In this document: in pieces, positions 56,441 to 64,000 of the stretch
Layout: each line of letters starts with the position of its first letter
How positions within the stretch are numbered: position 1 is the first letter of the stretch
Notes under the pieces: model-generated
What the model saw: only the letters and a program-made list of their open reading frames with translations
Database searches by the model: none
What the model was told of the DNA's origin: nothing
Position numbers and translations under genes: made by a program
Assembly: GCA_934255405.1 (NCBI GenBank)
Contig: CAKQNT010000002.1
Location: 62,001 to 126,000, forward strand
Length of the DNA stretch: 64,000 nt
Source of the DNA: an uncultured Alphaproteobacteria bacterium
GTDB lineage: Bacteria > Pseudomonadota > Alphaproteobacteria > RF32 > CAG-239
Reading direction: 5' to 3'

Positions 56441-57607
56441 ATGTCTCCTTTCGGTAAATTGACATTGGCATTAATCGGACTGCGTTTGTTTGGCGCGGAG
56501 GGTTTTTTTGTGGGAATGTTCTTGGGGCATTTTTTGATTGATAGGACCCATCTGATTGTATCTTTGGAACGACGTTTAAGTATCATCGATGATAATATCC
56601 GTCTGTTGTTGCCTTATAAATATTATCGTTTTTATAATCGGTTGGATGGACATTTTTGGGGCAAAATCTGGGGCGCTATAATCGGTGGAACCCTGTGGGG
56701 GTTTGATGGGCTGATTTTGCTGTTTATTGTAGGGCATTTTGTGTTTGATACGCCAGACAGTCATCATGCCAGAAGGTGGCGTAAGAAGTTTGATTACTTT
56801 TGGGATAATCATTGGGGGACAATCGGCGGAGCAATTTTGGGGTTTGTGTGCCGGAGCCGGATTATATTGTTTTGCGGCGTGATTATCGGTTTTTTGGGTG
56901 ACTATTATCGGATGGAAAACGCCTCGCTGATGCCGGTTGAGGCGGTTCGGCACTTTTGGAAAAGAATTAATCCGCTCAAACTTTGGCGGCACTCCAAAGA
57001 GGCTCGCCATGTTTCTTTTATTCAGGCAATGGCAGGTTTGGCGGCTAAAGTAGCTAAGATAGACGGGCAAGTAAGCGAAAATGAGATTAGGACATTTAAG
57101 AAGCTTTTTGCAGTGAAGGAAGAAGAAACATCAAGAGTTGCCAGGGTCTTTAATGAAGCCAAAAAATCATCAAAAGGATATGAAAAATACGCGGTTCAGT
57201 TGGCGGATATTTGTGCGGATAATATAGAGTTGCAAGAAAATATATTGGATAATTTATTTAAGATTGCGGTTGCAGACGGGGAAATTAAGTGTGAGGCATA
57301 TGATTTGTTGGCAAAAATAGCCGGATTGATAGGTTTGCCCGATGGTAATTATGAAATGATTAAGGGATTGTATACGCCTAAGGTAAAAAATCCGATTATT
57401 CAAGATTATTATGATGAGCTGGGAGTGCTTTATTCGGCCTCTGATGCGGAGATTAAGGCGCGTTGGAAGAAATTGATTGTGCAATATCATCCTGATCGAC
57501 AGCAGGCAAAAGGGGCGTCGGCAAAAGAAATTGAGGCGGCAACTGCAAAAATGGCGAAAATTAATTTTGCATATCAGGAAATTGTAAAAATGCGGAGCGG
57601 AAAATGA
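56441..57607 (+). CDS. DjlA-like membrane protein with TerB and DnaJ domains
   Basis: A 388-residue protein. The first 170 residues contain hydrophobic segments (LGHFLIDR, WGAIIGGTLWGFDGLILLFIVGHF, IGGAILGFVC) suggesting membrane anchoring. Residues 195-310 form a TerB-like helical domain (AKVAKIDGQVSENEIRTF, KIAVADGEIKCEAYDLL). A C-terminal J domain follows (YDELGVLYSASDAEIKARWKKLIVQYHPD, with the HPD motif). It probably recruits DnaK to the membrane, as DjlA does. The N-terminal part is longer than in E. coli DjlA and contains two similar halves. The stop overlaps the amidase gene by 4 bases. Confidence 0.82.
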   Translation: MSPFGKLTLALIGLRLFGAEGFFVGMFLGHFLIDRTHLIVSLERRLSIIDDNIRLLLPYKYYRFYNRLDGHFWGKIWGAIIGGTLWGFDGLILLFIVGHFVFDTPDSHHARRWRKKFDYFWDNHWGTIGGAILGFVCRSRIILFCGVIIGFLGDYYRMENASLMPVEAVRHFWKRINPLKLWRHSKEARHVSFIQAMAGLAAKVAKIDGQVSENEIRTFKKLFAVKEEETSRVARVFNEAKKSSKGYEKYAVQLADICADNIELQENILDNLFKIAVADGEIKCEAYDLLAKIAGLIGLPDGNYEMIKGLYTPKVKNPIIQDYYDELGVLYSASDAEIKARWKKLIVQYHPDRQQAKGASAKEIEAATAKMAKINFAYQEIVKMRSGK

Positions 57608-58320
57608 AGAAAGAATTGTCTGAATATTATGATGAACGCGATACTCAAATAGATATGCTGGTGTTGCATTGTTCGGCGCAGACCGGAACGGAAATGCTTA
57701 AGGTCTTAAATGAACTCAAGCTCAGTGTGCATTATATATTAGATGAAAACGGAGAATTAATCCAATGCGTGCCGGAAGAAAAGCGCGCTTGGCATGCCGG
57801 CAAAGGATATTGGCGAGGCAGCGAGGCAAGTCTTAATTCTCGGTCAATCGGAATAGAAATTTCTTCGCCAAGTTTGGGACAAGAGGCGTATTCTGAGGCA
57901 CAGATAAATAAACTGATACCTTTTTGCAAAAAAATAATCCGCAAATATGGAATTCCGGCACAAAATATTGTCGGGCATTCAGATGTTGCTCCTTTGCGTA
58001 AACCTGATCCGGGGGTGGGTTTCCCGTGGAAACGTTTGGCAAAAGAAGGGGTGGGACTTTGGTATCAGCCCCGCAATGCTACAAAAACAGAAATAAACGA
58101 TATAGCCAAATTGCTGGCTGAAATCGGGTATGATACACGGGATGAAAGAGCGCTCGAGGCATCAGCTTATGCTTTTTGCCGCCATTTTTTGCCGCAATAT
58201 GTGCAAAAAGATGCCGATATTTATCATTTGCTGGAAAATATTTTACCGGATAATTTTAATTTTATGCAAGAGCCTAAATTTGTTGAAACGCTAAAGGCGG
58301 TGGCTTGGAGCTATCAATAA
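57604..58320 (+). CDS. N-acetylmuramoyl-L-alanine amidase (Amidase_2)
   Basis: A 238-residue enzyme of the T7-lysozyme/AmpD type. LVLHCSAQ supplies the first zinc His, HAGKGYWRG and NSRSIGIEI follow, and VGHSDVAPLRKPDPG supplies the second zinc His and the catalytic Lys region. A C-terminal helical, PGB-like region completes it. No signal peptide is visible, so it may act in the cytoplasm on recycled muropeptides like AmpD, or leave by another route. The start overlaps the DnaJ/TerB gene by 4 bases, indicating coupling. Confidence 0.85.
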   Translation: MKKELSEYYDERDTQIDMLVLHCSAQTGTEMLKVLNELKLSVHYILDENGELIQCVPEEKRAWHAGKGYWRGSEASLNSRSIGIEISSPSLGQEAYSEAQINKLIPFCKKIIRKYGIPAQNIVGHSDVAPLRKPDPGVGFPWKRLAKEGVGLWYQPRNATKTEINDIAKLLAEIGYDTRDERALEASAYAFCRHFLPQYVQKDADIYHLLENILPDNFNFMQEPKFVETLKAVAWSYQ

Positions 58321-58802
58321 TAATCGTTGAAGAAGTGGTTGGGTTGATTTTATATGCGATGGGCAATTATGGAGAATTGCTCGGTGCTGCCGCTTGAGTT
58401 GCACAGGCGCTCACGCTTTTTTTCAAAAAAAAGCGCCGGCATACTTCCGTCTGCCTTTCGCTGGTAGTCGAACCCTCTTCTCGAGGGTCCAAATCCGCCC
58501 AATCACAACATCTACAAAAAAAGCACTCATAAAGAGTGCTTTTTTTGTAGATGGCGGTGTAGTAAACTTAAACGGTATTGAGCTTACTAAAGAATAAAAT
58601 TTCACTAATGTTCGGAACCGACAACCTCAAATCTTTTCGAACATTGAATCACAAATGCATCATCACCTCATTGTAATAACAGGGAACCTACAGGGAAGTT
58701 TAGTCAGATTTTATACATGAAATTCATGCAAACAGACAGACTTTCTTAGATAACACCGAATAAGACACAAATCTATCAGGGAATTTTTATAAAAACATAA
58801 CA
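58321..58802. other. Junction between core genes and the second accessory region
   Basis: About 480 bases without a gene. A GGCGCT...AGCGCC hairpin with T7/A8 arms lies at 58409-58436, an ACCCTC/GAGGGT hairpin near 58470-58490, and the strong terminator at 58510. After that come AATGTTCG/CGAACATT (58607-58645) and AT-rich sequence up to the DGQHR gene. The switch from core to mobile genes suggests an element boundary here, but no repeat of it is visible inside the window. Confidence 0.5.
58510..58552. terminator. Strong bidirectional terminator
   Basis: A perfect 19-bp stem (58510-58528 with 58534-58552) with a 5-base loop. Its core is GCACTC/GAGTGC flanked by A7 and T7, so it can work on both strands. 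Confidence 0.9.
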
Positions 58803-59957
58803 TTAATCATAATTTTTTCTTTGCAGTTTTCTCAAAAATGCGGCTTCGCCACCACTGCCAGGTAAAAATTGTTGGCTAGTAACATCTCCATCAATAAAAG
58901 CATCTTTATTAAAATATGATAAGAAATCATTTCTATTCATAATCTTATTTAAGTTTTCTTCGTATATTTCATGTAAATATCTCATAAAAGCCTTAAAAGC
59001 GTTACTTTTTGGTAAAATGTTCCCTTTAGTAGTTAAATCATTCCATGAATTTGGCCACAAGTTTTTAATTGCAGAAAAATACTCATATATAATAAATGCT
59101 ATATCAGAATCTTTTCCTTCAATAAACAAATTCCTAAAAGGAAATTTGACTAAATCTTTATCGTTAAGCAATGGAAGAGTTTTTCCCCTCTGCAATAAAT
59201 CTCTATCCCTCATCGGTTCTGCCGATATAAATTTCATCAAAGCTTCAACAAATACAGCTTGAGTTAAAGGCTCTAGCTGTATTCGGCCTTGTGTTTTGAC
59301 ACCTAACCGCTTAATTCTCTGATAAAAGGGACTATCCTCTCTAGAATCAAGCATAACTGAAATCATATGGCATGTTTTTTGAGGGCTTCTATATTTTGCC
59401 AAATCTGCCAAATCATACGCCAAACTTTTGTTTACCTTAGTTTGAGCCAAATTAACTGTAGAAAAAATATTAGCTTGTTGTGATATATCAGCACCAATAA
59501 ATATTGCCACACTTATATCAAAAATTTCATCTCCAAACTTAAATATGCGTTGTCCATCTTTATCTATTTCTACAAAACTGGCTATTCGATGTTGACCATC
59601 AATTATTTTTGCTATTTGTTCAATTGGAATAGAATCTTCAGGATGTTCATTATCTATATATTCAGACAATGTTAATTCCATATCATCTTCATTTAAAGAT
59701 GCGCACTTTTCATCAATCGCCAAAATAACAGAAGTAGGAAATGTCGCATCCATTGTTTTAACATATTTTTGTAGCTCTTTAACTCGATCCTCCTTTAAAG
59801 GCCTTTGTATTCCAAGATATTTCTCCACATCTCGCTCTTCCAAACGTCTAACATCGGCAGTCGCAATTTGGGCAACAATACTACAAGGTATGGATGCTAT
59901 ATAAAAGTCACCTATCGGCTGACGGACTTTAATAACCTTAGTCTTATATGTGTTCAT
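58803..59957 (-). CDS. DGQHR-domain (DndB-like) protein
   Basis: A 384-residue soluble protein with the defining motif IDGQHRIASF (residues 119-128). The preceding segment LGIQRPLKEDRVKELQKYV and the following ISVAIFIGADISQQANIFSTVN resemble DndB and its relatives. DndB regulates DNA phosphorothioation; standalone DGQHR proteins occur in many mobile elements and their role is unclear. No dnd genes are present. The start overlaps the membrane-protein gene by 14 bases and has GAGG 8 bases upstream. It is the last gene of a leftward Dam - membrane protein - DGQHR trio. Confidence 0.82.
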   Translation of the reverse strand: MNTYKTKVIKVRQPIGDFYIASIPCSIVAQIATADVRRLEERDVEKYLGIQRPLKEDRVKELQKYVKTMDATFPTSVILAIDEKCASLNEDDMELTLSEYIDNEHPEDSIPIEQIAKIIDGQHRIASFVEIDKDGQRIFKFGDEIFDISVAIFIGADISQQANIFSTVNLAQTKVNKSLAYDLADLAKYRSPQKTCHMISVMLDSREDSPFYQRIKRLGVKTQGRIQLEPLTQAVFVEALMKFISAEPMRDRDLLQRGKTLPLLNDKDLVKFPFRNLFIEGKDSDIAFIIYEYFSAIKNLWPNSWNDLTTKGNILPKSNAFKAFMRYLHEIYEENLNKIMNRNDFLSYFNKDAFIDGDVTSQQFLPGSGGEAAFLRKLQRKNYD

Positions 59958-60462
59958 TTTTCACACCTCGTTCTTCTAAAATTTTATCAAATGCAGAATT
60001 AAAATCATTTTGTTGTTCCATATTTGCTTTTTCAATAGTTTCTCTATCGGGAATAAGAGCAATGCACAAAGCTGATAGTAAAGAAAATAATAAAGAAGCT
60101 ATATACAATATTAAAACCCATCTAAATAATATATTTAATTTATCTATCGCTGTTTCTTCCTTTAGCATAATAAACAGAATTATTGATGCTAAAAAAATTA
60201 TAAAAGCAATAAAATCTGTAAAATGAAATAATTTTTTTGTCCTATTTTTAAAGAAACACTGAGCAAACAATGGGGCGGAAAAAGATATAGCATAAACAAG
60301 AAATTCACTCGTACCAATACCCATAATGCTTGGTTTAGCAAGCTCTTTTTCTCTTATCCATAACCAAAACATTGTAACTAAAGAAGGTAAAGAGACAAAA
60401 AACCATGCTAAAAGCCATTTCCATAATTCAAAGCCTATTTTTCTTATATTTAATAACCACAT
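59944..60462 (-). CDS. Four-helix membrane protein of unknown function
   Basis: A 172-residue protein with four predicted membrane helices (about residues 15-35, 50-70, 84-104 and 120-145). They are followed by a short cytoplasmic tail rich in Glu, Gln and Asn (DRETIEKANMEQQNDFNSAFDKILEERG). I do not recognise the family; the helix-plus-tail layout recalls small membrane effectors or anchors in defence and toxin systems, but that is only a resemblance. It overlaps the Dam gene by 13 bases and the DGQHR gene by 14 bases, so the three are translated together. Confidence 0.65.
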   Translation of the reverse strand: MWLLNIRKIGFELWKWLLAWFFVSLPSLVTMFWLWIREKELAKPSIMGIGTSEFLVYAISFSAPLFAQCFFKNRTKKLFHFTDFIAFIIFLASIILFIMLKEETAIDKLNILFRWVLILYIASLLFSLLSALCIALIPDRETIEKANMEQQNDFNSAFDKILEERGVKNEHI

Positions 60463-61274
60463 TTTATAGCTAACTCCTCATATTTTCCTCTTTTTTCAGG
60501 ATTTGATGCCAAAACGCTAGCTCTAGATAAACAAATCATATCTCCTAGACCATCATATAGCTCTCTAATTGAGGAATGATTAGCATTGGTAACTAAAACT
60601 TTAACACCTCTGCTAACAGCACTTTCTACACTATTTCTTAAACGAATTTGATCAGCCCAAGAAAATAATGTTTCGTTATATTGCACAAAAGCATTAGAAT
60701 TGTGTTTAACTGTATATGGAGGATCTACAAAAATAAAATCATTTTTTTGAGCTTGTTGCATAGCTTCTTCAAAATCCATTTTTGATATTATTGTATTTTC
60801 TAATAATTTAGCAACTGCTTCAAAATTATCGCTATCAAGAATCACTTTTGTTTTAGTGCCGATAGGAACATTAAATCCTCCTGAATTATTAACGCGATAT
60901 AATCCATTCCAACAAGTTCTGTTCAAATAGATAAAACGTGCCGCCTTTTCTATATCATTAGAATATGAGGCATTCCTCACATGATAATAATGTTCTTTAT
61001 TATGCAAATCATGATGCTTTTTCAACAGGGAAACAACCTCTAAAGGAGAAGTTTTGATAGTTTTATACGTTTCGATTAAATCAACATTAATATCAGATAA
61101 AACAGCACGAAACGGCCTTAAATAAAAGAAAACGGCTGCACTTCCTAAAAAAGGCTCGTAATAAACATTATAGTCATTCTGTTTAGGGAAAATATCAACA
61201 CATTGATGAACAAGCCAACGTTTTCCACCGGCCCACTTTAAAAAAGGAGATATTATTAAATTATTATTCAACAT
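60450..61274 (-). CDS. Dam-type DNA adenine methyltransferase
   Basis: A 274-residue D12-class enzyme. FLKWAGGKRWL (residues 11-21) and YYEPFLGSAAVFF (residues 38-50) form the AdoMet site, NRTCWNGLYRVNNSGGFNVP (residues 118-137) is the Dam-like recognition strand, and FVDPPYT (about 182-188) is the catalytic motif IV. By analogy with Dam the target may be GATC, modified to N6-methyladenine. No endonuclease gene is linked. It is the first gene of the leftward trio with a membrane protein and a DGQHR protein, overlapping the next gene by 13 bases. Confidence 0.88.
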   Translation of the reverse strand: MLNNNLIISPFLKWAGGKRWLVHQCVDIFPKQNDYNVYYEPFLGSAAVFFYLRPFRAVLSDINVDLIETYKTIKTSPLEVVSLLKKHHDLHNKEHYYHVRNASYSNDIEKAARFIYLNRTCWNGLYRVNNSGGFNVPIGTKTKVILDSDNFEAVAKLLENTIISKMDFEEAMQQAQKNDFIFVDPPYTVKHNSNAFVQYNETLFSWADQIRLRNSVESAVSRGVKVLVTNANHSSIRELYDGLGDMICLSRASVLASNPEKRGKYEELAIKCGY

Positions 61275-61399
61275 TGGATCATCTTATCATTGTTAATAAA
61301 CTAATTGATATCAGTTTATATGCAATATTTCTACAACTAAATGCAAATATCTCCAAATTTTTATATAGTTTTATAATGCATTACATATAATGTAGTAAA

Positions 61400-61762
61400 T
61401 TATTTATTTGTACATATTTTTTTGATAACCGCAGTTAATAAGGCTTCAAAGGCTTTTTCCTTTAGTTGCTCATACGCTACATACGTGGGAATATTTTGAG
61501 TTATATAACTCAATGAACTATATGCTACATGAAAAGGAAGCTCTTCATAATACATAACTGTAATATTAGTAAACAACGAAAGTTCTTTTATAGTTTGTGC
61601 ATGAATATCTATGCTTTGCTGCAATTGTCTGCAAATATATTCAAGATCCATACTATTTAATGCATTGCAATTTTCATTATAAAGAGCAACATCCTGAGAA
61701 ATATCATAAGCCGATTTGGCAATGCTTAAAGCTTGCTTTACGTGTTCAAATGTAATTTGCAT
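61400..61762 (-). CDS. 120-aa helical protein of unknown function
   Basis: A soluble, mostly helical protein rich in Gln, Tyr and Ile (KQALSIAKSAYDISQDVALY, LEYICRQLQQSIDIHAQTIKEL). I do not recognise it. The ATG has GAGG 7 bases upstream. It lies between the methylase trio and a phage terminase fragment on the same strand, so it may be a small phage gene. No membrane helix or metal motif is visible. Confidence 0.5.
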   Translation of the reverse strand: MQITFEHVKQALSIAKSAYDISQDVALYNENCNALNSMDLEYICRQLQQSIDIHAQTIKELSLFTNITVMYYEELPFHVAYSSLSYITQNIPTYVAYEQLKEKAFEALLTAVIKKICTNK

Positions 61763-61904
61763 TCCATTTCCTCTTTAATATTTTGCGTGTAATAACTTTT
61801 GTTAAATTAACTATCTATGAGAGTTAATACTGTTTAACCGCTTACCATATTAATATGTAAGATTTTAATTTTCAATCTATAGTATGTTTTATTTTAAATT
61901 AATA

Positions 61905-62471
61905 TCACCCTACACAGCCCCAATAAAATTGGGAAGATTTTAGTAGAGCGGTGGTTGCATATTCAATGCCTTGGCTCAAAGCATCACACTGATCTTTGAA
62001 AATAGAGTTTGGAAACAACAGCAACTCGTTTTTAAAATCTTGCCACCAATAACCGACCACAACAGGAAATAGGCATGTCTCATTTTCTATATAAGATGAA
62101 ACACCAACCAATCTGGAAACTTTATTCTCTACAGCCCTTATTGGAACAATCTTAGATTTGGGATTGTTCATCCGCAACTGCTGAATGGCTTGCGTTCCTG
62201 ATGAAGCATCTTCAATCAGAGTTTCAATTTTAGCACCGACATATTTTTGCCTCATCTGCTCGTGCATTTGACTCATTTTCTGGATTAATCTGGGAAATTC
62301 CAAACGGTCTCGAAAACAATCAAGCATATAAATTTGTTTATTGATATCGACACCAAGCACCACACAGGCGGAATAGGCATTGTATTCTCCGGTTTTAGCA
62401 GCATCTGTATTGCCTTGATCACGGCATGAAATCAGTTGCTGAAGTTGAGGCTTACTTCTGCGTAGAGAGCA
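61905..62471 (-). pseudogene. Phage terminase large subunit, C-terminal fragment
   Basis: The open frame of about 188 codons holds the RNase H-like nuclease part of a terminase large subunit: DAAKTGEYNAYSACVVLGVD, LDCFRDRLEFPRLIQKM, LIEDASSGTQAIQQL and a final helix before YWGCVG. The N-terminal ATPase domain with Walker A/B is missing; upstream the frame closes with a stop at 62472. It is therefore a relic of a prophage rather than a working terminase. Confidence 0.75.
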
Positions 62472-62809
62472 TTAATAAATCGGAAATTCATCATAATGTG
62501 TTGGTAATCAATATAAATAGAACTTATGCTAAATTGGATAATATTTATGAATCTACCAGAAAAAGCTGGGTTTTGAGCGAAAATAAATTAAAAGAAATTG
62601 AACTTGTTTTCAGCGAATATAAGGGGATTTTCCGAAAAGTTTTTCAACCTGTTTCCTGGCAACCGACAATTGATGAAAATGGTCGGAAACGCTGGATGTT
62701 TGAGGGAATAGACGTTTCTGACCAATATCCACAGTACATTAATAAAAAGAATGGCTTTAAAAAACAGGGACAAGCCAATCCCGTGCAAATGATTTGGGGT
62801 AACAAATAA
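62426..62809 (+). CDS. Unknown protein with YExTRxxW motif, possibly fused or truncated start
   Basis: A 127-residue protein. From about residue 25 it reads VLVININRTY, IYESTRKSWVLSENKLKEIELVFSEYKGIFRKVF, then SWQPTIDENGRKRWMFEG and a short ANPVQMIWG end. It resembles a small uncharacterised bacterial family with a YExTRxxW and a VFxxxxW signature. The first 25 residues run through DNA that is antisense to the terminase fragment and do not fit the family, so the true start may be lost or lie near 62497. It is a cargo-type gene in a decayed region. Confidence 0.5.
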   Translation: MKSVAEVEAYFCVESINKSEIHHNVLVININRTYAKLDNIYESTRKSWVLSENKLKEIELVFSEYKGIFRKVFQPVSWQPTIDENGRKRWMFEGIDVSDQYPQYINKKNGFKKQGQANPVQMIWGNK

Positions 62810-62853
62810 ATTTTTAGAAATTTTGATTATTGTTCTTCTAAAGAGAGGTTCTA

Positions 62854-63096
62854 ATGTTCTTATCAAAGTCCGATTTTATGTTTGCTTTAGATTGCCCGAA
62901 GGCTTTATTGCTAAAGAAAAATCGTCGTGATATGATGTCGGAAATTGATAAAAATGCTCAAAAACGTTTTGATGACAGTAATTATATCCAAGAAACGGCC
63001 AGGCTTTATTATCCCGTGGGCGTCATGTGCCAGACGAAAAATACGGATAAACTTATGGATGTTTTGTATTTCTATGCACAGAAAAGAAAAGCATAA
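62854..63096 (+). pseudogene. N-terminal fragment of a DUF2779-type protein
   Basis: An 80-codon frame beginning LSKSDFMFALDCPKALLLKKNR, continuing to EIDKNAQKRFDDSNYIQETARLYYPVGV. This is the start of the long DUF2779 proteins (PD-(D/E)XK nuclease-like, usually several hundred residues). The frame ends after 80 codons and nothing of the remaining protein follows, so it is a truncated copy. The ATG has AGAGG upstream. Its neighbours are other element relics. Confidence 0.6.
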
Positions 63097-63367
63097 TTCT
63101 CAAACGTTCATTCATACTGCAGCATTTTCTGTGTATTAAATTAACTCAAGCTTAAACCAATAATAAAAAATATATAAACCATAATTAACTTGTTTTTTGT
63201 AGTTAATTTTATATAAAATGTATTTTTGTTTACGTGATTTTGTAAATAAAAATACAGAGCAAAGCAAAAAAGTTGTTGAAATATAATGGCTTTTTGGTTT
63301 ATTGTGTATATAATGTTTTTGTAAATTGTAAATAATACTGCTCCTGTTTGTAGAAAGGTTTCTTTAT
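63097..63367. other. AT-rich intergenic stretch before the second Fic gene
   Basis: About 270 bases, very AT-rich, without a credible gene. The opposite-strand open frame here is hydrophobic but overlaps the Fic start and lacks a ribosome-binding site. It probably contains the Fic promoter, which I cannot place with confidence. Confidence 0.4.
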
Positions 63368-64000
63368 GTTTAAACATTTTGACTTGCATTTGCCCACACC
63401 AGATTTCAAAGATCCAATAGTTGCAAAGATTATAGAACTTGAAAAATTGAGAGGAAATCAAATTAATCTTGGTGTTAATAATAAATTATTTAATCAATTA
63501 AAAGAAATTTTTCATAGCGTGGAGAGTCTTTATTCTGCACGAATCGAAGGAAATCGAACAACTATCTCTGATTATGTACAAGATAAATCTGGTGATGGGC
63601 GCAAGTCTCAGCCAATTACTGAAATTTTGAATATTGAAAAAGCAATGAGATTTGTTGATAATTGTTTTAGAGAAAATATAGATCAAAAAATAGATGCCTC
63701 ATTGATTTCTACTTTACATCAAATGCTTACTAGTGATTTGGATGTTTCTAGAGAGGGATCAAAGACACCCGGCATATATAGATCAAATAATGTAGAAATT
63801 AAAAATGCGGAATTTACACCACCAATGAACATTAAAGTTCCAGAGTATATGGATGAACTTATAAGTTTTATTAACTCTGAAACATCTACACAGGAAGAAT
63901 TGCTAAAAGTTGCAATTGCTCATCACAGATTTGTATGGGTACATCCTTTTGATAATGGAAATGGCAGAATGTCTCGTATATTAACTTATGCAATGCTGAA
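63368..64000 (+). CDS. Fic family protein, canonical motif (3' end beyond window)
   Basis: The first 211 codons of a Fic/DUF4172-like protein run off the right edge. An inhibitory-helix motif SARIEGNRT (residues 57-65) precedes the domain, and the active site reads HPFDNGNGRMSR from His193, the complete AMP-transfer motif. The N-terminal part (DLHLPTPDFKDPIVAKIIEL) is typical of Fic proteins that carry a C-terminal winged helix, which would lie outside the window. Such proteins are often regulators or toxins in mobile regions. The ATG at 63368 is preceded by AAAGG. Confidence 0.85.

Noticed and set aside
58440..58500. tRNA or tRNA-derived attachment site next to the DGQHR region
   Set aside because: A TCCAAAT loop-like sequence follows GAGGG, but the facing CCGCC does not pair as a T stem, and no acceptor or anticodon arm can be drawn.
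58803..59957. Complete Dnd phosphorothioation system
   Set aside because: Only the DGQHR-type protein is present; dndC, dndD and dndE are absent, and the neighbours are a Dam-type methylase and a membrane protein.
63141..63461. 106-aa hydrophobic minus-strand reading frame
   Set aside because: It is antisense to the start of a clear Fic gene and lies in very AT-rich DNA; no ribosome-binding site.

Overview
The window looks like a chromosome segment of an alphaproteobacterium, probably an uncultured, motile, anaerobic or facultatively anaerobic and host-associated type. Several families that are typical of, or most common in, Alphaproteobacteria support this: DUF2336, DUF2333, a GapR-type DUF2312 protein, a DUF6538-type integrase, the three-gene proton-translocating transhydrogenase (pntAA-pntAB-pntB) and CTTG-N18-CCTA heat-shock promoters. 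HydF, the GTPase needed to mature [FeFe]-hydrogenase, points to fermentative or anaerobic metabolism. Core genes have moderate GC. The accessory segments (about 16.7-25.6 kb and 58.8-64 kb) are clearly more AT-rich.

Region by region: 1-5.9 kb is a leftward cluster (cut-off GAF/HD-GYP protein, DUF2336, Bax-like glucosaminidase, Nfu Fe-S carrier, DUF2333, MurJ). 6-16.5 kb holds core genes: an 85-aa orphan, TypA, a PfkB kinase, a 2[4Fe-4S] ferredoxin, HtpG, a prepilin peptidase, a one-domain voltage-gated channel, GroES-GroEL and a TM2 protein. A tRNA-Gly(GCC) gene at 16621-16695 starts a composite island. Its 3' end is repeated exactly at 24772 and in degenerate form near 25611-25640, so two elements appear stacked at one attachment site. 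The first (16.7-24.8 kb) carries a truncated integrase, a gene split by an amber codon, a frameshifted RloC/PrrC-like ATPase, an HUH endonuclease-like protein beside a perfect hairpin, a Fic-fold protein with its own operator, and an orphan cytosine-5 methyltransferase. The second (24.8-25.6 kb) holds one unknown gene.

25.7-38.1 kb returns to core metabolism: paired ChrA halves, transhydrogenase, Ogt, HydF, a CPA2 antiporter, GapR, pyruvate kinase, ribosomal protein bL36, a small exported protein and EttA. 38.3-41.1 kb is a flagellin locus: a flagellin with an AT-rich beta-helix-like insert and a one-base frameshift, bracketed by 26-bp direct repeats and followed by about 700 bp of palindromic repeat debris. 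41.2-58.3 kb carries a GalU-type nucleotidyltransferase, a 1380-aa AsmA protein, the nucleoside-salvage operon cdd-punA-deoC-deoA (deoB lies apart at 54.4 kb), TolB, RuvX, a GNAT acetyltransferase, LepA, PgeF, a DnaJ/TerB membrane protein and an amidase. From 58.8 kb a second accessory region begins: a translationally coupled trio (Dam-type methylase, four-helix membrane protein, DGQHR-domain protein), then phage and element fragments (terminase C-terminus, DUF2779 N-terminus) and a Fic protein cut by the window edge.

The least expected feature is a family of long intergenic hairpins (about 125 nt) after groEL, pyk, ettA, ruvX and lepA, with a shorter relative beside typA. Read on the minus strand, the best copies form one rod with two tandem G-A/A-G mismatch sites at fixed spacing, followed by an inner GUAC-stem hairpin that is exchanged between copies. 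I cannot assign it to a known family. The other main candidates for follow-up are the Dam/membrane/DGQHR trio and the flagellin cassette.
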